Of a DNA stretch of 64,000 bases, positions 1 to 11,945 are shown piece by piece (position 1 is the first letter of the stretch; each line of letters begins with the position of its first letter). The DNA is from Archivesica marissinica (taxonomy: Eukaryota > Mollusca > Bivalvia > Venerida > Vesicomyidae), in the NCBI GenBank assembly GCA_014843695.1, contig CM026390.1, positions 3,431,213 through 3,495,212 on the forward strand, read 5' to 3'. The notes below the pieces were generated by a model. It was not told the origin of the DNA. It saw nothing but the letters and a program-made list of their open reading frames with translations, and searched no databases. A program made the translations under genes and the position numbers.

Positions 1-1651
1 GTTCGTGGTCGTACATGTACGTATGTCTACCTGTTTCTGGTCGTACATGCACGTTTGTCTACTTGTTCTTGGTTGTACATGCACGTATGTCTACTTTTTC
101 GTGGTCGTACATGCACGTATGTCTACTTTTTCATGGTCGTACATGCACGTATGTCTACTTTTCGTGGTCGTAAATGCACGTATGCCTACTTGTTCTTGGT
201 CGTACATGCACGTCTGTCTACATGTTCCTGGTCGTACATGCACGTGTGTCTACTTGTTCGTGGTCGTACATGCACGTCTGTCTACTAGTTCGTGGTTGTA
301 CATGCATGTATGTCTACTTGTACTTGGTCGTACATGCTCGTATGTCTACTTGTTCGTGGTTGTACATGCACCTATGTCTACTTGTTCTTCGTCGTACATG
401 CACCTATGTCTACTTGTTCCTGTGCGTACATGCACGTCTACCTACTTGTTCTTGGTCGTAGATGCACGTATGTCTACTTGTTCTTGGTCGTACATGCACG
501 TATGCCTACTTGTTCGTGCGCGTTCATGCTCGTATGCCTACTTGTTCTTGGTCGTACATGCACGTATGCCTACTTGTTCGTGCGCGTACATGCTCGTATG
601 TCTACTTGTTCGTGCGCGTACATGCTCGTATGCCTGCTTGTTCTTGGTCGTACATGCACGTATGCCTACTTGTTCTTGGTCGTACATGCACGTATGCCTA
701 CTTGTTCGTGCGCGTACATGCTCGTATGTCTACTTGTTCTTGGTTGTACATGCATGTATGTCCACATGTTCGTGGTCGTATATGCACGTCTGTCTACTTG
801 TTGTTGGTCGTACATGCACGTCTGTCTACTTGTTCTTGGTCGTACATGCACGTATGTCTACTTGTTCTTGGTCGTACATGCACATATGCCTACTTGTTCG
901 TGCGCGTACATGCTAGTATGCCTACTTGTTCTTGGTCGTACATGCACGTATGCCTACTTGTTCGTGCGCGTACATGCTCGTATACCTACTTGTTCTTGGT
1001 CGTACATGCACGTATGCCTGCTTGTTCGTGCGCGTACATGCTCGTATGTCTACTTGTTCTTGGTCGTACATGCACGTATGTCTACTTGTTCGTGTGCGTA
1101 CATGCTCGTATGTCTACTTGTTCTTGGTCGTACATGCACGTATGTCTACTTGTTCGTGGTCGTATATGCACGTATGTCTACTTGTTCTTGGTCGTACATG
1201 CACGTCTGTCTACTTATTCCTGGTCGTACATGCACGTATGTCTACTTGTTCATGGTTGTACATGCTCGTATGTCTACTTGTTCTTGGTCGTACATGCACG
1301 TATGTCTACTTGATCGTGGTCGTACATGCACGTATGTCTATGTATTAGTGGTCGTACATGGATGTATATCTACTTGTTTGTTGTCGTACATGTACGTATG
1401 TCTACTTGTTCGTGGTCGTACATGTACGTATGTCTACCTGTTTCTGGTCGTACATGCACGTTTGTCTACTTGTTCTTGGTTGTACATGCACGTATGTCTA
1501 CTTTTTCGTGGTCGTACATGCACCTATGTCTACTTTTTCATGGTCGTACATGCACGTATGTCTACTTTTCGTGGTCGTAAATGCACGTATGCCTACTTGT
1601 TCTTGGTCGTACATGCACGTCTGTCTACATGTTCCTGGTCGTACATGCACG
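1..1651. repeat. 32-bp minisatellite array
   Basis: About 51 copies of a 32-bp unit with the core cgtacatgcacgtatgtcta, alternating ttcttggt and ttcgtgcg variants. The unit length is not a multiple of three, so all three + frames stay open for hundreds of codons. Those ORFs are repeat artefacts. The first ~244 bp recur at 1408-1651 with one visible mismatch. The array runs into an assembly gap, so its real length is unknown. Confidence 0.97.
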
Positions 1652-2651
1652 NNNNNNNNNNNNNNNNNNNNNNNNNNNNNNNNNNNNNNNNNNNNNNNNN
1701 NNNNNNNNNNNNNNNNNNNNNNNNNNNNNNNNNNNNNNNNNNNNNNNNNNNNNNNNNNNNNNNNNNNNNNNNNNNNNNNNNNNNNNNNNNNNNNNNNNNN
1801 NNNNNNNNNNNNNNNNNNNNNNNNNNNNNNNNNNNNNNNNNNNNNNNNNNNNNNNNNNNNNNNNNNNNNNNNNNNNNNNNNNNNNNNNNNNNNNNNNNNN
1901 NNNNNNNNNNNNNNNNNNNNNNNNNNNNNNNNNNNNNNNNNNNNNNNNNNNNNNNNNNNNNNNNNNNNNNNNNNNNNNNNNNNNNNNNNNNNNNNNNNNN
2001 NNNNNNNNNNNNNNNNNNNNNNNNNNNNNNNNNNNNNNNNNNNNNNNNNNNNNNNNNNNNNNNNNNNNNNNNNNNNNNNNNNNNNNNNNNNNNNNNNNNN
2101 NNNNNNNNNNNNNNNNNNNNNNNNNNNNNNNNNNNNNNNNNNNNNNNNNNNNNNNNNNNNNNNNNNNNNNNNNNNNNNNNNNNNNNNNNNNNNNNNNNNN
2201 NNNNNNNNNNNNNNNNNNNNNNNNNNNNNNNNNNNNNNNNNNNNNNNNNNNNNNNNNNNNNNNNNNNNNNNNNNNNNNNNNNNNNNNNNNNNNNNNNNNN
2301 NNNNNNNNNNNNNNNNNNNNNNNNNNNNNNNNNNNNNNNNNNNNNNNNNNNNNNNNNNNNNNNNNNNNNNNNNNNNNNNNNNNNNNNNNNNNNNNNNNNN
2401 NNNNNNNNNNNNNNNNNNNNNNNNNNNNNNNNNNNNNNNNNNNNNNNNNNNNNNNNNNNNNNNNNNNNNNNNNNNNNNNNNNNNNNNNNNNNNNNNNNNN
2501 NNNNNNNNNNNNNNNNNNNNNNNNNNNNNNNNNNNNNNNNNNNNNNNNNNNNNNNNNNNNNNNNNNNNNNNNNNNNNNNNNNNNNNNNNNNNNNNNNNNN
2601 NNNNNNNNNNNNNNNNNNNNNNNNNNNNNNNNNNNNNNNNNNNNNNNNNNN
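1652..2651. other. Assembly gap, exactly 1000 N
   Basis: A run of exactly 1000 N, the same length as the other two gaps, so it is a placeholder and not a measured distance. It separates the 32-bp array from the 34-bp array. Confidence 1.
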
Positions 2652-3107
2652 TATGACACTATAGTACGAGATTTCTTATAGTATGGGGTGTGCTATAGTA
2701 CGAGATTTCTTATAGTATGGGGTGTGTTATAGTACGAGATTTCTTATAGTATGGGGTGTGTTATAGTACGAGATTTCTTATAGTATGGGGTGTGCAATAG
2801 TACGAGATTTCTTATAGTATGGGGTGTGTTATAGTACGAGATTTCTTATAGTATGGGGTGTGTTATAGTACGAGATTTCTTATAGTATGGGGTGTGAAAT
2901 AGTACGAGATTTCTTATAGTATGGGGTGTGTCATAGTACGAGATTTCTTATAATATGGGGTGTGTCATAGTACGAGATTTCATACAGTACGGGGTGTGTT
3001 ATAGTACGAGCTTTCTTATCGTATGGGGTGTTATAGTACGAGCTTTCTTATCGTATGGGGTGTGTTATAGTACGAGATTTCTTATAGTATGGGGTGTGTT
3101 ATAGTAA
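2652..3107. repeat. 34-bp minisatellite array
   Basis: About 13 copies of a 34-bp unit containing agtacgagatttcttatag and tatggggtgtg. The left edge is cut by the gap. The right edge fades near 3107 into AT-rich unique sequence. Confidence 0.95.
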
Positions 3108-3160
3108 AGGTGTGGAATAGAATGGTTTGATGGAACAATGAATGGCATGAATAAGAAACT

Positions 3161-3228
3161 ATTTAAGTTATTACTTATTGTATATTTAAGTTATTACTTA
3201 TTGTATATTTAAGTTATTACTTATTGTA
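3161..3228. repeat. 23-bp direct repeat, three copies
   Basis: Three tandem copies of a 23-bp AT-rich unit with the core aagttattacttattgta. Confidence 0.9.
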
Positions 3229-3547
3229 AAGATGGAAATAAATATAAGCTATATAAATGTGTTAATTATTTATTTCAATATGTGACACAAAATTGCATAA
3301 ATCAATAGTTCATGATTAGCAGGTACTGATATGGTACGTGAATACTAGTATACGAGTATTATCCCTATGTGTTATAGTATATCTCCACTAGTAATTCTCA
3401 ACTCGTATATAGAATTGTGTCTCCCCGTACACTGTAAAAAGGCGGATGCGGCTCACCCCACATAATGACCTTGTATGTATCATATAAGGCGGCTAAACAC
3501 ACATGGTAACATTGTAAGGCACATCAGGGAAGGATCGTGGACAGGGG
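3229..3547. other. Unique AT-rich spacer
   Basis: No ORF, RNA gene or repeat that I can support. It holds two similar short motifs, aaggcggatgcggct and taaggcggctaaac, about 55 bp apart. Confidence 0.6.
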
Positions 3548-4318
3548 TTCCGTGGTACAGTGGGTCACACATCCAATGTAGGTAAGTTTAATCCCCCATC
3601 ATTAGTTCCGTGGTACAGTGGGTTACACATCCAATGTAGGTAAGTTTAATCCCCCATCATTAGTTCCGTGGTACAGTGGGTTACACATCCAATGTAGGTA
3701 AGTTTAATCCCCCATCATTAGTTCCGTGGTACAGTGGGTCACACATCCAATGTAGGTGAGTTTAATCCCCCATCATTATTTCCGTGGTACAGTGGGTCAC
3801 ACATCCAATGTAGGTGAGTTTAATCCCCCATCATTAGTTCGGATGGTCAGTGGGTCACACATCCACTGTAGGTGAGTTTAATCCCCCATCATTATTTCGG
3901 ATGGTCAGTGGGTCACACATCCAATGTAGGTAAGTTTAATCCCCCATCATTATTTCCGTGGTACAGTGGGTCACACATCCAATGTAGGTGAGTGTAATGC
4001 CCCATCATTAGTTCGGATGGTCAGTGGGTCACACATCCAATGTAGGTGAGTTTAATCCCCCGTCATTATTTCGGATGGTCAGTGGGTCACACATCCAATG
4101 TAGGTGAGTTTAATCCCCCGTCATTAGTTCGGATGGTCAGTGGGTCACACATCCACTGTAGGTGAGTTTAATCCCCCATCATTAGTTCGGATGGTCAGTG
4201 GGTCACACATCCACTGTAGGTGAGTTTAATCCCCCGTCATTAGTTCGGATGGTCAGTGGGTCACACATCCAATGTAGGTGAGTTTAATCCCCCATCATTA
4301 GTTCGGATGGTCAGTGTT
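3548..4318 (+). repeat. 58-bp minisatellite with tRNA-like boxes
   Basis: About 13 copies of a 58-bp unit in two head variants (ttccgtggtacagtggg and ttcggatggtcagtggg). Each unit carries tggtacagtgggt, which resembles a pol III A box, and 25-30 bp later gagtttaatccccc, which resembles a degenerate B box. The unit may be an amplified, shortened tRNA or SINE head. It is shorter than a tRNA and no cloverleaf is evident. Confidence 0.9.
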
Positions 4319-4423
4319 CCCCACTTAATGTAGTCCATATACAATCATCTTATTTTGTCAGCGACAACGCGAAATAGATCCGTCCCTATTATACAACATG
4401 TTGGCTGTAAAACAGTCAAATAG

Positions 4424-5596
4424 TAACTGTAAACTAGTTCTATGTCGAGACGTGTACTGGGTAACTGTAAACTAGTTCTATGTCGAGACGTGTACTGGGT
4501 AACTGTAAACTAGTTCTATGTCGAGACGTGTACTGGGTAACTGTAAACTAGTTCTATGTCGAGACGTGTACTGGGTAACTGTAAACTAGTTCTATGTCGA
4601 GACGTGTACTGGGTAACTGTAAACTAGTTCTATGTCGAGACGTGTACTGGGTAACTGTAAACTAGTTCTATGTCGAGACGTGTACTGGGTAACTGTAAAC
4701 TAGTTCTATGTCGTGACGTGTACTGGGTAACTGTAAACTAGTTCTATGTCGAGACGTGTACTGGGTAACTGTAAACTAGTTCTATGTCGAGACGTGTACT
4801 GGGTAACTGTAAACTAGTTCTATGTCGAGACGTGTACTGGGTAACTGTAAACTAGTTCTATGTCGAGACGTGTACTGGGTAACTGTAAACTAGTTCTATG
4901 TCGAGACGTGTACTGGGTAACTGTAAACTAGTTCTATGTCGAGACGTGTACTGGGTAACTGTAAACTAGTTCTATGTCGAGACGTGTACTGGGTAACTGT
5001 AAACTAGTTCTATGTCGAGACGTGTACTGGGTAACTGTAAACTAGTTATGTCGAGACGTGTACTGGGTAACTGTAAACTAGTTCTATGTCGAGACGTGTA
5101 CTGGGTAACTGTAAACTAGTTCTATGTCGAGACGTGTACTGGGTAACTGTAAACTAGTTCTATGTCGAGACGTGTACTGGGTAACTGTAAACTAGTTCTA
5201 TGTCGAGACGTGTACTGGGTAACTGTAAACTAGTTCTATGTCGAGACGTGTAATGGGTAACTGTAAACTAGTTCTATGTCGAGACGTGTACTGGGTAACT
5301 GTAAACTAGTTCTATGTCGAGACGTGTACTGGGTAACTGTAAACTAGTTCTATGTCGAGACGTGTACTGGGTAACTGTAAACTAGTTCTATGTCGAGACG
5401 TGTACTGGGTAACTGTAAACTAGTTCTATGTCGAGACGTGTACTGGGTAACTGTAAACTAGTTATATGTCGAGACGTGTACTGGGTAACTGTAAACTAGT
5501 TCTATGTCGAGACGTGTACAGGGTAACTGTAAACTAGTTCTATGTCGAGACGTGTACTGGGTAACTGTAAACTAGTTCTATGTCGAGACGTGTACT
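4424..5596. repeat. 38-bp minisatellite, long-unit section
   Basis: About 31 near-identical copies of a 38-bp unit containing gggtaactgtaaactagttc and tatgtcgagacgtgtact. It changes at 5597 to a unit 7 bp shorter. Confidence 0.97.
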
Positions 5597-6645
5597 GGGT
5601 AACTAGTTCTATGTCGAGACGTGTACTGGGTAACTAGTTCTATGTCGAGACGTGTACTGGGTAACTAGTTCTATGTCGAGACGTGTACTGTGTAACTAGT
5701 TCTATGTCGAGACGTGTACTGTGTAACTAGTTCTATGTCGAGACGTGTACTGGGTAACTAGTTCTATGTCGAGACGTGTACTGGGTAACTAGTTCTATGT
5801 CGAGACGTGTACTGGGTAACTAGTTCTATGTCGAGACGTGTACTGGGTAACTAGTTCTATGTCGAGACGTGTACTGGGTAACTAGTTCTATGTCGAGACG
5901 TGTACTGGGTAACTAGTTCTATGTCGAGACGTGTACTGGGTAACTAGTTCTATGTCGAGACGTGTACTGGGTAACTAGTTCTATGTCGAGACGTGTACTG
6001 GGTAACTAGTTCTATGTCGAGACGTGTACTGGGTAACTAGTTCTATGTCGAGACGTTGTACTGGGTAACTAGTTCTATGTCGAGACGTGTACTGGGTAAC
6101 TAGTTCTATGTCGAGACGTGTACTGGGTAACTAGTTCTATGTCGAGACGTTATGGGTAACGTACACTAGTTCTATGTCGAGACGTGTACGGGTAACTGTA
6201 AATAGTTCTATGTCGAGACGTGTACTGGGTAACTAGTTCTATGTCGAGACGTGTACTGGGTAACTAGTTCTATGTCGAGACGTGTACTGGGTAACTAGTT
6301 CTATGTCGAGACGTGTACTGGGTAACTGTACACTAGTTCTATGTCGAGACGTGTACTGGGTAACTGTACACTAGTTCTATGTCGAGACGTGTACTGGGTA
6401 ACTAGTTCTATGTCGAGACGTGTACTGGGTAACTAGTTCTATGTCGAGACGTGTACTGTGTAACTAGTTCTATGTCGAGACGTGTACTGTGTAACTAGTT
6501 CTATGTCGAGACGTGTACTGTGTAACTAGTTCTATGTCGAGACGTGTACTGGGTAACTAGTTCTATGTCGAGACGTGTACTGGGTAACTAGTTCTATGTC
6601 GAGACGTGTACTGGGTAACTAGTTCTATGTCGAGACGTGTACTGT
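5597..6645. repeat. 31-bp minisatellite, short-unit section
   Basis: About 33 copies of the preceding unit lacking the 7 bp gtaaact between two copies of aact. This fits slippage or a deletion across a short direct repeat. A few units near 6160-6200 and 6330-6375 keep or regain the longer form, with gtacact in place of gtaaact. Confidence 0.97.
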
Positions 6646-6746
6646 ATATGAAAGTAACCGTCGCGTCGTATATCTAAAACATAGATATTATTTATAAAGT
6701 TCAAATTCAATTTTGAGAATGTGTGTTACGATAACGCCAAGCAAAC

Positions 6747-6830
6747 TTTCGATTACAACTCACGAACATGGGTATATAACTTGTTACATTTCGATTAGGA
6801 CTCACGAACATGGGTATATAACTTGTTACA
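6747..6830. repeat. 42-bp tandem duplication
   Basis: Two adjacent copies sharing cacgaacatgggtatataac and ttgttacatttc, with a small difference near the start (attacaac against attaggac). Confidence 0.9.
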
Positions 6831-7804
6831 TTTCAATATGCCCAGCAGTAGTGATCGTACATACCCTGTTTTCCTAAGACTATAGTTTAAGCATATTGTA
6901 TTTCCCAATACATGTATAATACATATTGAACAATGCATACATCACACATAATCAAAATACAGAAAATGGGTTAGAACGAAAGACAGAGTCTTATATAATT
7001 CTTCTCCTCGAGACTCCTAAGACTATTTTTAACACACATGCCTGTAAATGTACAACAGTGATATTTGCAATCAGAGGCATTTGAAGCAATATATATAATA
7101 TTGAACCGTTTACGGGCATTGTTTATACAGATTCATTTTGTCTAATGTTGTTAAAACTTGTGGCCCAAACCATTTGTAGTTTCATGGTATGTATTGTATC
7201 TTTACGTGTATGGCATATGTACTATTGATTTGCAATAAAATATGGTTTAATAATTATGCAGAAAGTATGTATCGTTTGCCTCACTAACCTCTCTACGACA
7301 TGCTTCGCGTGCACATGCGCATAAATACAGGATGTCCCGCATTCTGAAATGTAAATAAACTGATTGTGGTCATCATTTTCGTTGCCTGAGATATAAATAG
7401 CTGTCCAATCGTAACAAGCGCCTGTATAATGCACAACTAGGCGAACAATTCCCGAGAATGAAGGGAATAAAAGCCGATGTACGGAGACTGCTCTTGTGCG
7501 ACGATTGCTTGCATGCCCGTAACGTTATACCGTTGCAATATGAGCCGCCGTGGTACAATGAATACGGTGTACCATCTCACACAGAGTGCTCGTGAGTCCA
7601 AGGGGGGGGCGGTGGTAATGTCCATAGGCAAGGACAATGGATTCCACCAGGTGTGAGATCTCGAGAGTGATCAAAGTAAAGTAAGAACATGTTTCGCAAA
7701 CGAGCTAAAAGAAACTGGTATCAACATTCAGCCTGTATCACGTGTCCCTGGTCTGTTTCATAAAATTGTACTGTTTACACAATTGTTATGTTCTACTATT
7801 TAAG
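6831..7804. other. Unique sequence upstream of first visible exon
   Basis: AT-rich non-repetitive DNA, presumed intron or 5' flank of the sushi/PAN gene. Three overlapping short minus-strand ORFs at 7222-7637 show no domain, splice context or repeat origin, and I do not accept them. No signal-peptide exon was recognised here. Confidence 0.6.
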
Positions 7805-8017
7805 ACAAACATTGCCCTCCACCCGACCAAGATGTAGTGCATCTGGGAAATATTTCCTCTATTGACCCTGCTGCCTACCAACCAGATGAGTATTCATACA
7901 TGACTGTAGCGTATTACACGTGCAACACGGGACATCAACTTCCGGATGAAACAACGGTACAAGAGTCGCATTGTCTACAGTCAAACATGTGGAGTACTTT
8001 GACTACAAATTGTTCAA
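7805..8017 (+). CDS. Sushi/CCP domain exon (gene 1, internal)
   Basis: A 213-bp exon (71 codons) with acceptor ag at 7803-7804 and donor GTAAGT at 8018. It starts with two bases finishing a codon and ends with one, so it is a symmetrical phase 1-1 exon, the usual form for complement control protein modules. The translation starts near C-P-P-P-D and has four cysteines in the sushi pattern: Cys, then Y-Y-T-C, then S-H-C, then a Trp (N-M-W), then N-C. Sushi modules are extracellular binding domains of about 60 residues with Cys1-Cys3 and Cys2-Cys4 disulphides. The ATG-less reading frame has no local start, so upstream exons must lie outside the window, in the first gap or unrecognised. The next exon is at 11052. 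Ligand and exact family are unknown. Confidence 0.8.
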
Positions 8018-8148
8018 GTAAGTACAATAGTACATGGACATATATGTAACAACCTACCATGCGTTGTCTATAGTAATGCGACAACTCTCTAATTTTCTAT
8101 CACCTCCCTTGGCAGATAACGTCTGATTTATTCCAAAATGTGAATAGG

Positions 8149-8460
8149 TCCTTTTAGTTAGAATCCTTTGTTTTTACTGTTGTTCCCTAACCAGGTGTTG
8201 CGGTATGATAATTGTGATTTTATAAAAATCGTGTTAATTAACTGATAGCATTGTTTTACAAATAAGTACCCATTGCATATACTGTAGGAGATATGTTGAT
8301 ATATAATAATTTAATAATCATATAAAGCGATAATGGAATAAAATTGATAGCATGTTGTGCAAAGGAAACAACGATAAATACAGAGGAAAACACTTAATAG
8401 GACCTATCTACTTTATGGAGTATTCAGGGGCAGTAACTGACCGATGTCTCTCATTATAGC
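8149..8460. repeat. Diverged intron block, copy 1 (paired with 12356-12640)
   Basis: It begins gtccttttagttagaat and later contains cagtaactgaccgatgtctc. The same landmarks in the same order and orientation occur at 12356-12640 after the second sushi exon. This looks like an old direct duplication inside gene 1, not a mobile element, because no tail or target duplication is seen. Confidence 0.7.
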
Positions 8461-8570
8461 AAAATATTATGGAACGACAGAACTAGCGTAGCTATTTGTT
8501 TTTGCATATGTTTATTTATCGTCGCCCAGCTTGAAGTATATATAGTTTATGTGTTGGAGATTAGCGCAAT

Positions 8571-8798
8571 GGGCGGATCTGTAGTCCAGTGGTAACACGC
8601 TGGTAATCCAGAGATCGCAGGTTCGATCCCCCGACTGAGCCTAATAATATTAAGTCTTTCAGATGGGACGTTAAACCGATGTCTCGTGTCGGTGCTTTAC
8701 ACAGTGCACGTAAAAGAACCAGAGGAGACTCTGGAATGGGTCTATGTCTGTATCATTGCACTATCCTCCAACAATCTAAAATGACTAATCTCTTCAGG

Positions 8799-8800
<2 letters not shown>
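8571..8800 (+). mobile_element. tRNA-derived SINE (family B), plus copy
   Basis: A tRNA-like head carries the A box tagtccagtggtaacacgct and the B box caggttcgatcccc. The body then has cagatgggacgttaaaccg and gcacgtaaaagaacc, segments I recognise from widespread invertebrate SINEs. The 3' end runs directly into a (GT)n tract, as is common for SINE tails. It sits in the intron between the two sushi exons. A minus-strand copy lies at 10577-10795. Confidence 0.8.
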
Positions 8801-9555
<755 letters not shown>

Positions 9556-9639
9556 GAAACATACATACGATACATATTGGTTAGGAGTTACACACTGTTT
9601 AGCATGACTTGCTATGTTGTTCCTATAAACAAAGAACGT

Positions 9640-9845
9640 ATGTATGTATGTTCCTTTAATGTCAAACCCCTCGCGGGGACTTAGACATGTTTTCCTGGGC
9701 AGGGTCAGCCGACCTAAGCGATTAACCAGTACTAAGCAATGTGTGTGAGGTGCCTTGCTCAATGACACTACATACGTGGCCTGACCGAGTATCGAACCCG
9801 GGACCGTTCGATTCCAAATCCGACGCTCTACCACTGGACCACGGA
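9640..9845 (-). mobile_element. tRNA-derived SINE (family C), minus copy
   Basis: Read on the minus strand, the head has tggtccagtggtagagcg (A box) and cccgggttcgatactc (B box). The body follows with gagcaaggcacctcacac and the 3' part holds the small palindrome ccccgcgagggg. The palindrome with a neighbouring gacatta tail also occurs at 51060-51110. The tRNA-like head has a possible TGG anticodon loop but imperfect stems, so I treat it as a SINE head and not a functional tRNA. Confidence 0.65.
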
Positions 9846-10455
9846 CGACGCAAGAACACAGATACCGGTGTTAAATCTGTAATAAACGGCTGTTGAATTT
9901 TGCTCCCATGTAGCAAACACACTTATTTATGGGCGAAAATATGGACAACGTTTAGCAATTTTACATTGGAACTGAATACAATAACCAGTCATACAGGAAA
10001 CATAGTGTAGATAGCCGGAGAATGATATTCAGTGGCACTGGACAACAGAAAAATAGATTACAGGAATGCATGTATTTTGTAAAAGAGGTCATCAGCCAAA
10101 TAGCAGACAAGGAGACAAAATAACACACACATTATTGGGTCATGTTAGAATGAACATAATATTTTCTAGCCATTGCTTATTGGCGAATACACCACTGTTT
10201 GTCGTTTTGGTGTGTATGAATTAACAGCATAGGCCTACGGCCTGCGTGGTTAATTACTACGCATCAGAACTCCAAACCGTGGCTAATTTACCGATAAACA
10301 ACAACATGACACATATTATTTCATAATGTAACAATTATTTAGAAATTTAGTGTTTTGTTATTACACCATAAGCGTCCATGTATCCTTGATGTGTGTATAT
10401 ATTATAGTCGCTTATTTTGAATGTATTCTGCTGCTGTTTGTATACATGCAAACTG
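9846..10455. other. Unique intron sequence
   Basis: AT-rich intronic DNA of gene 1 between two SINEs. I see no ORF, RNA gene or tandem repeat that I can support. Confidence 0.6.
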
Positions 10456-10525
10456 AGAGCTGAACTTAATAAACTTGGATTCGAACCTACAGCTGTGATG
10501 GGCAAGTCATGTCGGTCCTTTATGT
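10456..10525 (-). mobile_element. SINE head fragment (family D)
   Basis: Contains ggattcgaacctacagctgt and gatgggcaagt, matching the head of the elements at 17342-17462 and 32520-32735. It is truncated. Confidence 0.5.
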
Positions 10526-10576
10526 CTGTATCAATAAAGTAGTAATGTGTGTTTTACATTTATTTATCGTCGCTAC

Positions 10577-10795
10577 CGGTTGCCCACTGAAGAGATTAGT
10601 CATTTTAGATGTTTGGGGGATAGTGCAATGATACAGACAGAGACCCATTCCAGAGTCTCCTCTGGTTCTTTTACGTGCACGATTTTAAGCGCCGACACGA
10701 GACCTCGGTTTAACGTCCCATCTGAAAGACTGTTAATTTTATTAGGGTCAGACGGGGGATCGAACCTGCGATCCCTGGATTACCAGTCCAAGTAG
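10577..10795 (-). mobile_element. tRNA-derived SINE (family B), minus copy
   Basis: The reverse complement of the element at 8571-8800 with good similarity over most of its length. Shared landmarks are gagattagtcattttaga, cccattccagagtctcctct and cggtttaacgtcccatctga, with the B box gatcgaacctgcgatcc. It lacks the start of the head. With the plus copy it forms an inverted pair about 1.8 kb apart in one intron. Confidence 0.8.
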
Positions 10796-11051
10796 TAATG
10801 TAGCACAGTAGTATATACCCCGGTACTACTCAACATTTGATAGGGTCCCTATATATACAAGGGAAGTAATTCCACAATTTGGACTCTACATATTAGAATT
10901 TAGAACCATAAATACGAGTTACTATTGAAAGCGTTAGTATAATTACATGTCATGCCACAATCGGGGGGGGGGGGGGACACAAACCGTGTTATTGTATTTA
11001 GACATTTGTCTTTGTGTTTGAAACAAACAAACTAGTTCCACTTGATTGCAG

Positions 11052-11228
11052 TTGTATCATGTCCATCATTCTCGGTGGCCAATGGTGACGTCAATTTTGC
11101 GTCATTTGAATACGGCAGTTCTGCTACAGTCAAGTGCGACGCCGGATATTGGGCGAACAACAACTATGCTGAGATGTCCATAACCTGTAACCATGACAAA
11201 CAATGGTTACCGATTCCGACCTGCACAG
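11052..11228 (+). CDS. Sushi/CCP domain exon 2 (gene 1, internal)
   Basis: A 177-bp exon (59 codons). The acceptor is ttgattgcag ending at 11051 and the donor is GTGTGT at 11229, again phase 1 at both ends. The translation has the full sushi signature: Cys-Pro at the start, V-A-N-G-D-V, V-K-C followed by A-G-Y, then I-T-C, then Q-W-L-P, then P-T-C-T. The glycine-tyrosine after Cys2 and the tryptophan before Cys4 are the conserved core residues. It is shorter and more canonical than the module at 7805. It would join upstream to exon 7805-8017 and downstream to 12881-13146 without a frame break. Open reading past the donor is intron. A role in extracellular recognition or adhesion is inference from domain type. 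Confidence 0.82.
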
Positions 11229-11270
11229 GTGTGTGGTTTTGCTTTTTTGTGACAACTAAATTTATAACAA

Positions 11271-11945
11271 AGTTGGTTTAGTGTTTCAGTAGACATGTAG
11301 GAATGTAACGTCACATGCAACTACATAGCCTTGTACCCAGCGTTAGTTGGTTTAGTGTTTCAGTAGACGTCTAGGAATGTAACGCCACATGCATCTCCAT
11401 AGCCGTGTACCCAGCGTTAGTTGGTTTAGTGTTTCAGTAGACATGTAGGAATGTAACGCCACATGTATCTCCATAGCCTTGTACCCAGCGTTAGTTGGTT
11501 TAGTGTTTCAGTAGGAATGTAGGAATGCAATGCCACATGTAAATCCATAGCCTTGTACCCAGCGTTAGTTGGTTTAGTGCTTCAGTAGGAATGTAGGAAT
11601 GTAACGCCACATGCATCTCCATAGCATTGTACCCAGCGTTAGTTGGTTTAGTGTTTCAGTAGACGTGTAGGAATGTAACGCCACATGCATCTCCATAGCA
11701 TTGTACCCAGCGTTAGTTGGTTTAGTGCTTCAGTAGACGTGTAGGAATGTAACGTCACATGCATCTCCATAGCCTTGTACCCAGCGTTAGCTGGTTTAGT
11801 GTTTCAGTAGACGTGTAGGAATGTAACGCCACATGTATCTCCATAGCCTTGTACCCAGCGTTAGCTGGTTTAGTGCTTCAGTAGACATGTAGGAATATAA
11901 CGCCACATGTAACTACATAGCCTTGTACCCAGCGTTAGCTGGTCT
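11271..11945. repeat. 74-bp minisatellite in gene 1 intron
   Basis: About nine copies of a unit of roughly 74 bp with landmarks ttggtttagtgtttcagtag, ggaatgtaacgccacatg and cttgtacccagcgttag. It starts about 40 bp after the exon 11052-11228 donor. Units differ at scattered positions. Confidence 0.92.

Noticed and set aside
1..1651. CRISPR-like appearance of 32-bp units
   Set aside because: The repeats are contiguous with no unique spacers, there are no cas genes, and the genome is eukaryotic.
7222..7637. Three overlapping minus ORFs of 61-70 codons
   Set aside because: They occupy overlapping frames of one stretch, none has a domain or good splice sites, and the length is within chance expectation.
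9780..9845. Possible tRNA gene (minus strand, TGG anticodon loop)
   Set aside because: Anticodon and acceptor stems do not pair properly, and the sequence continues into a SINE body.
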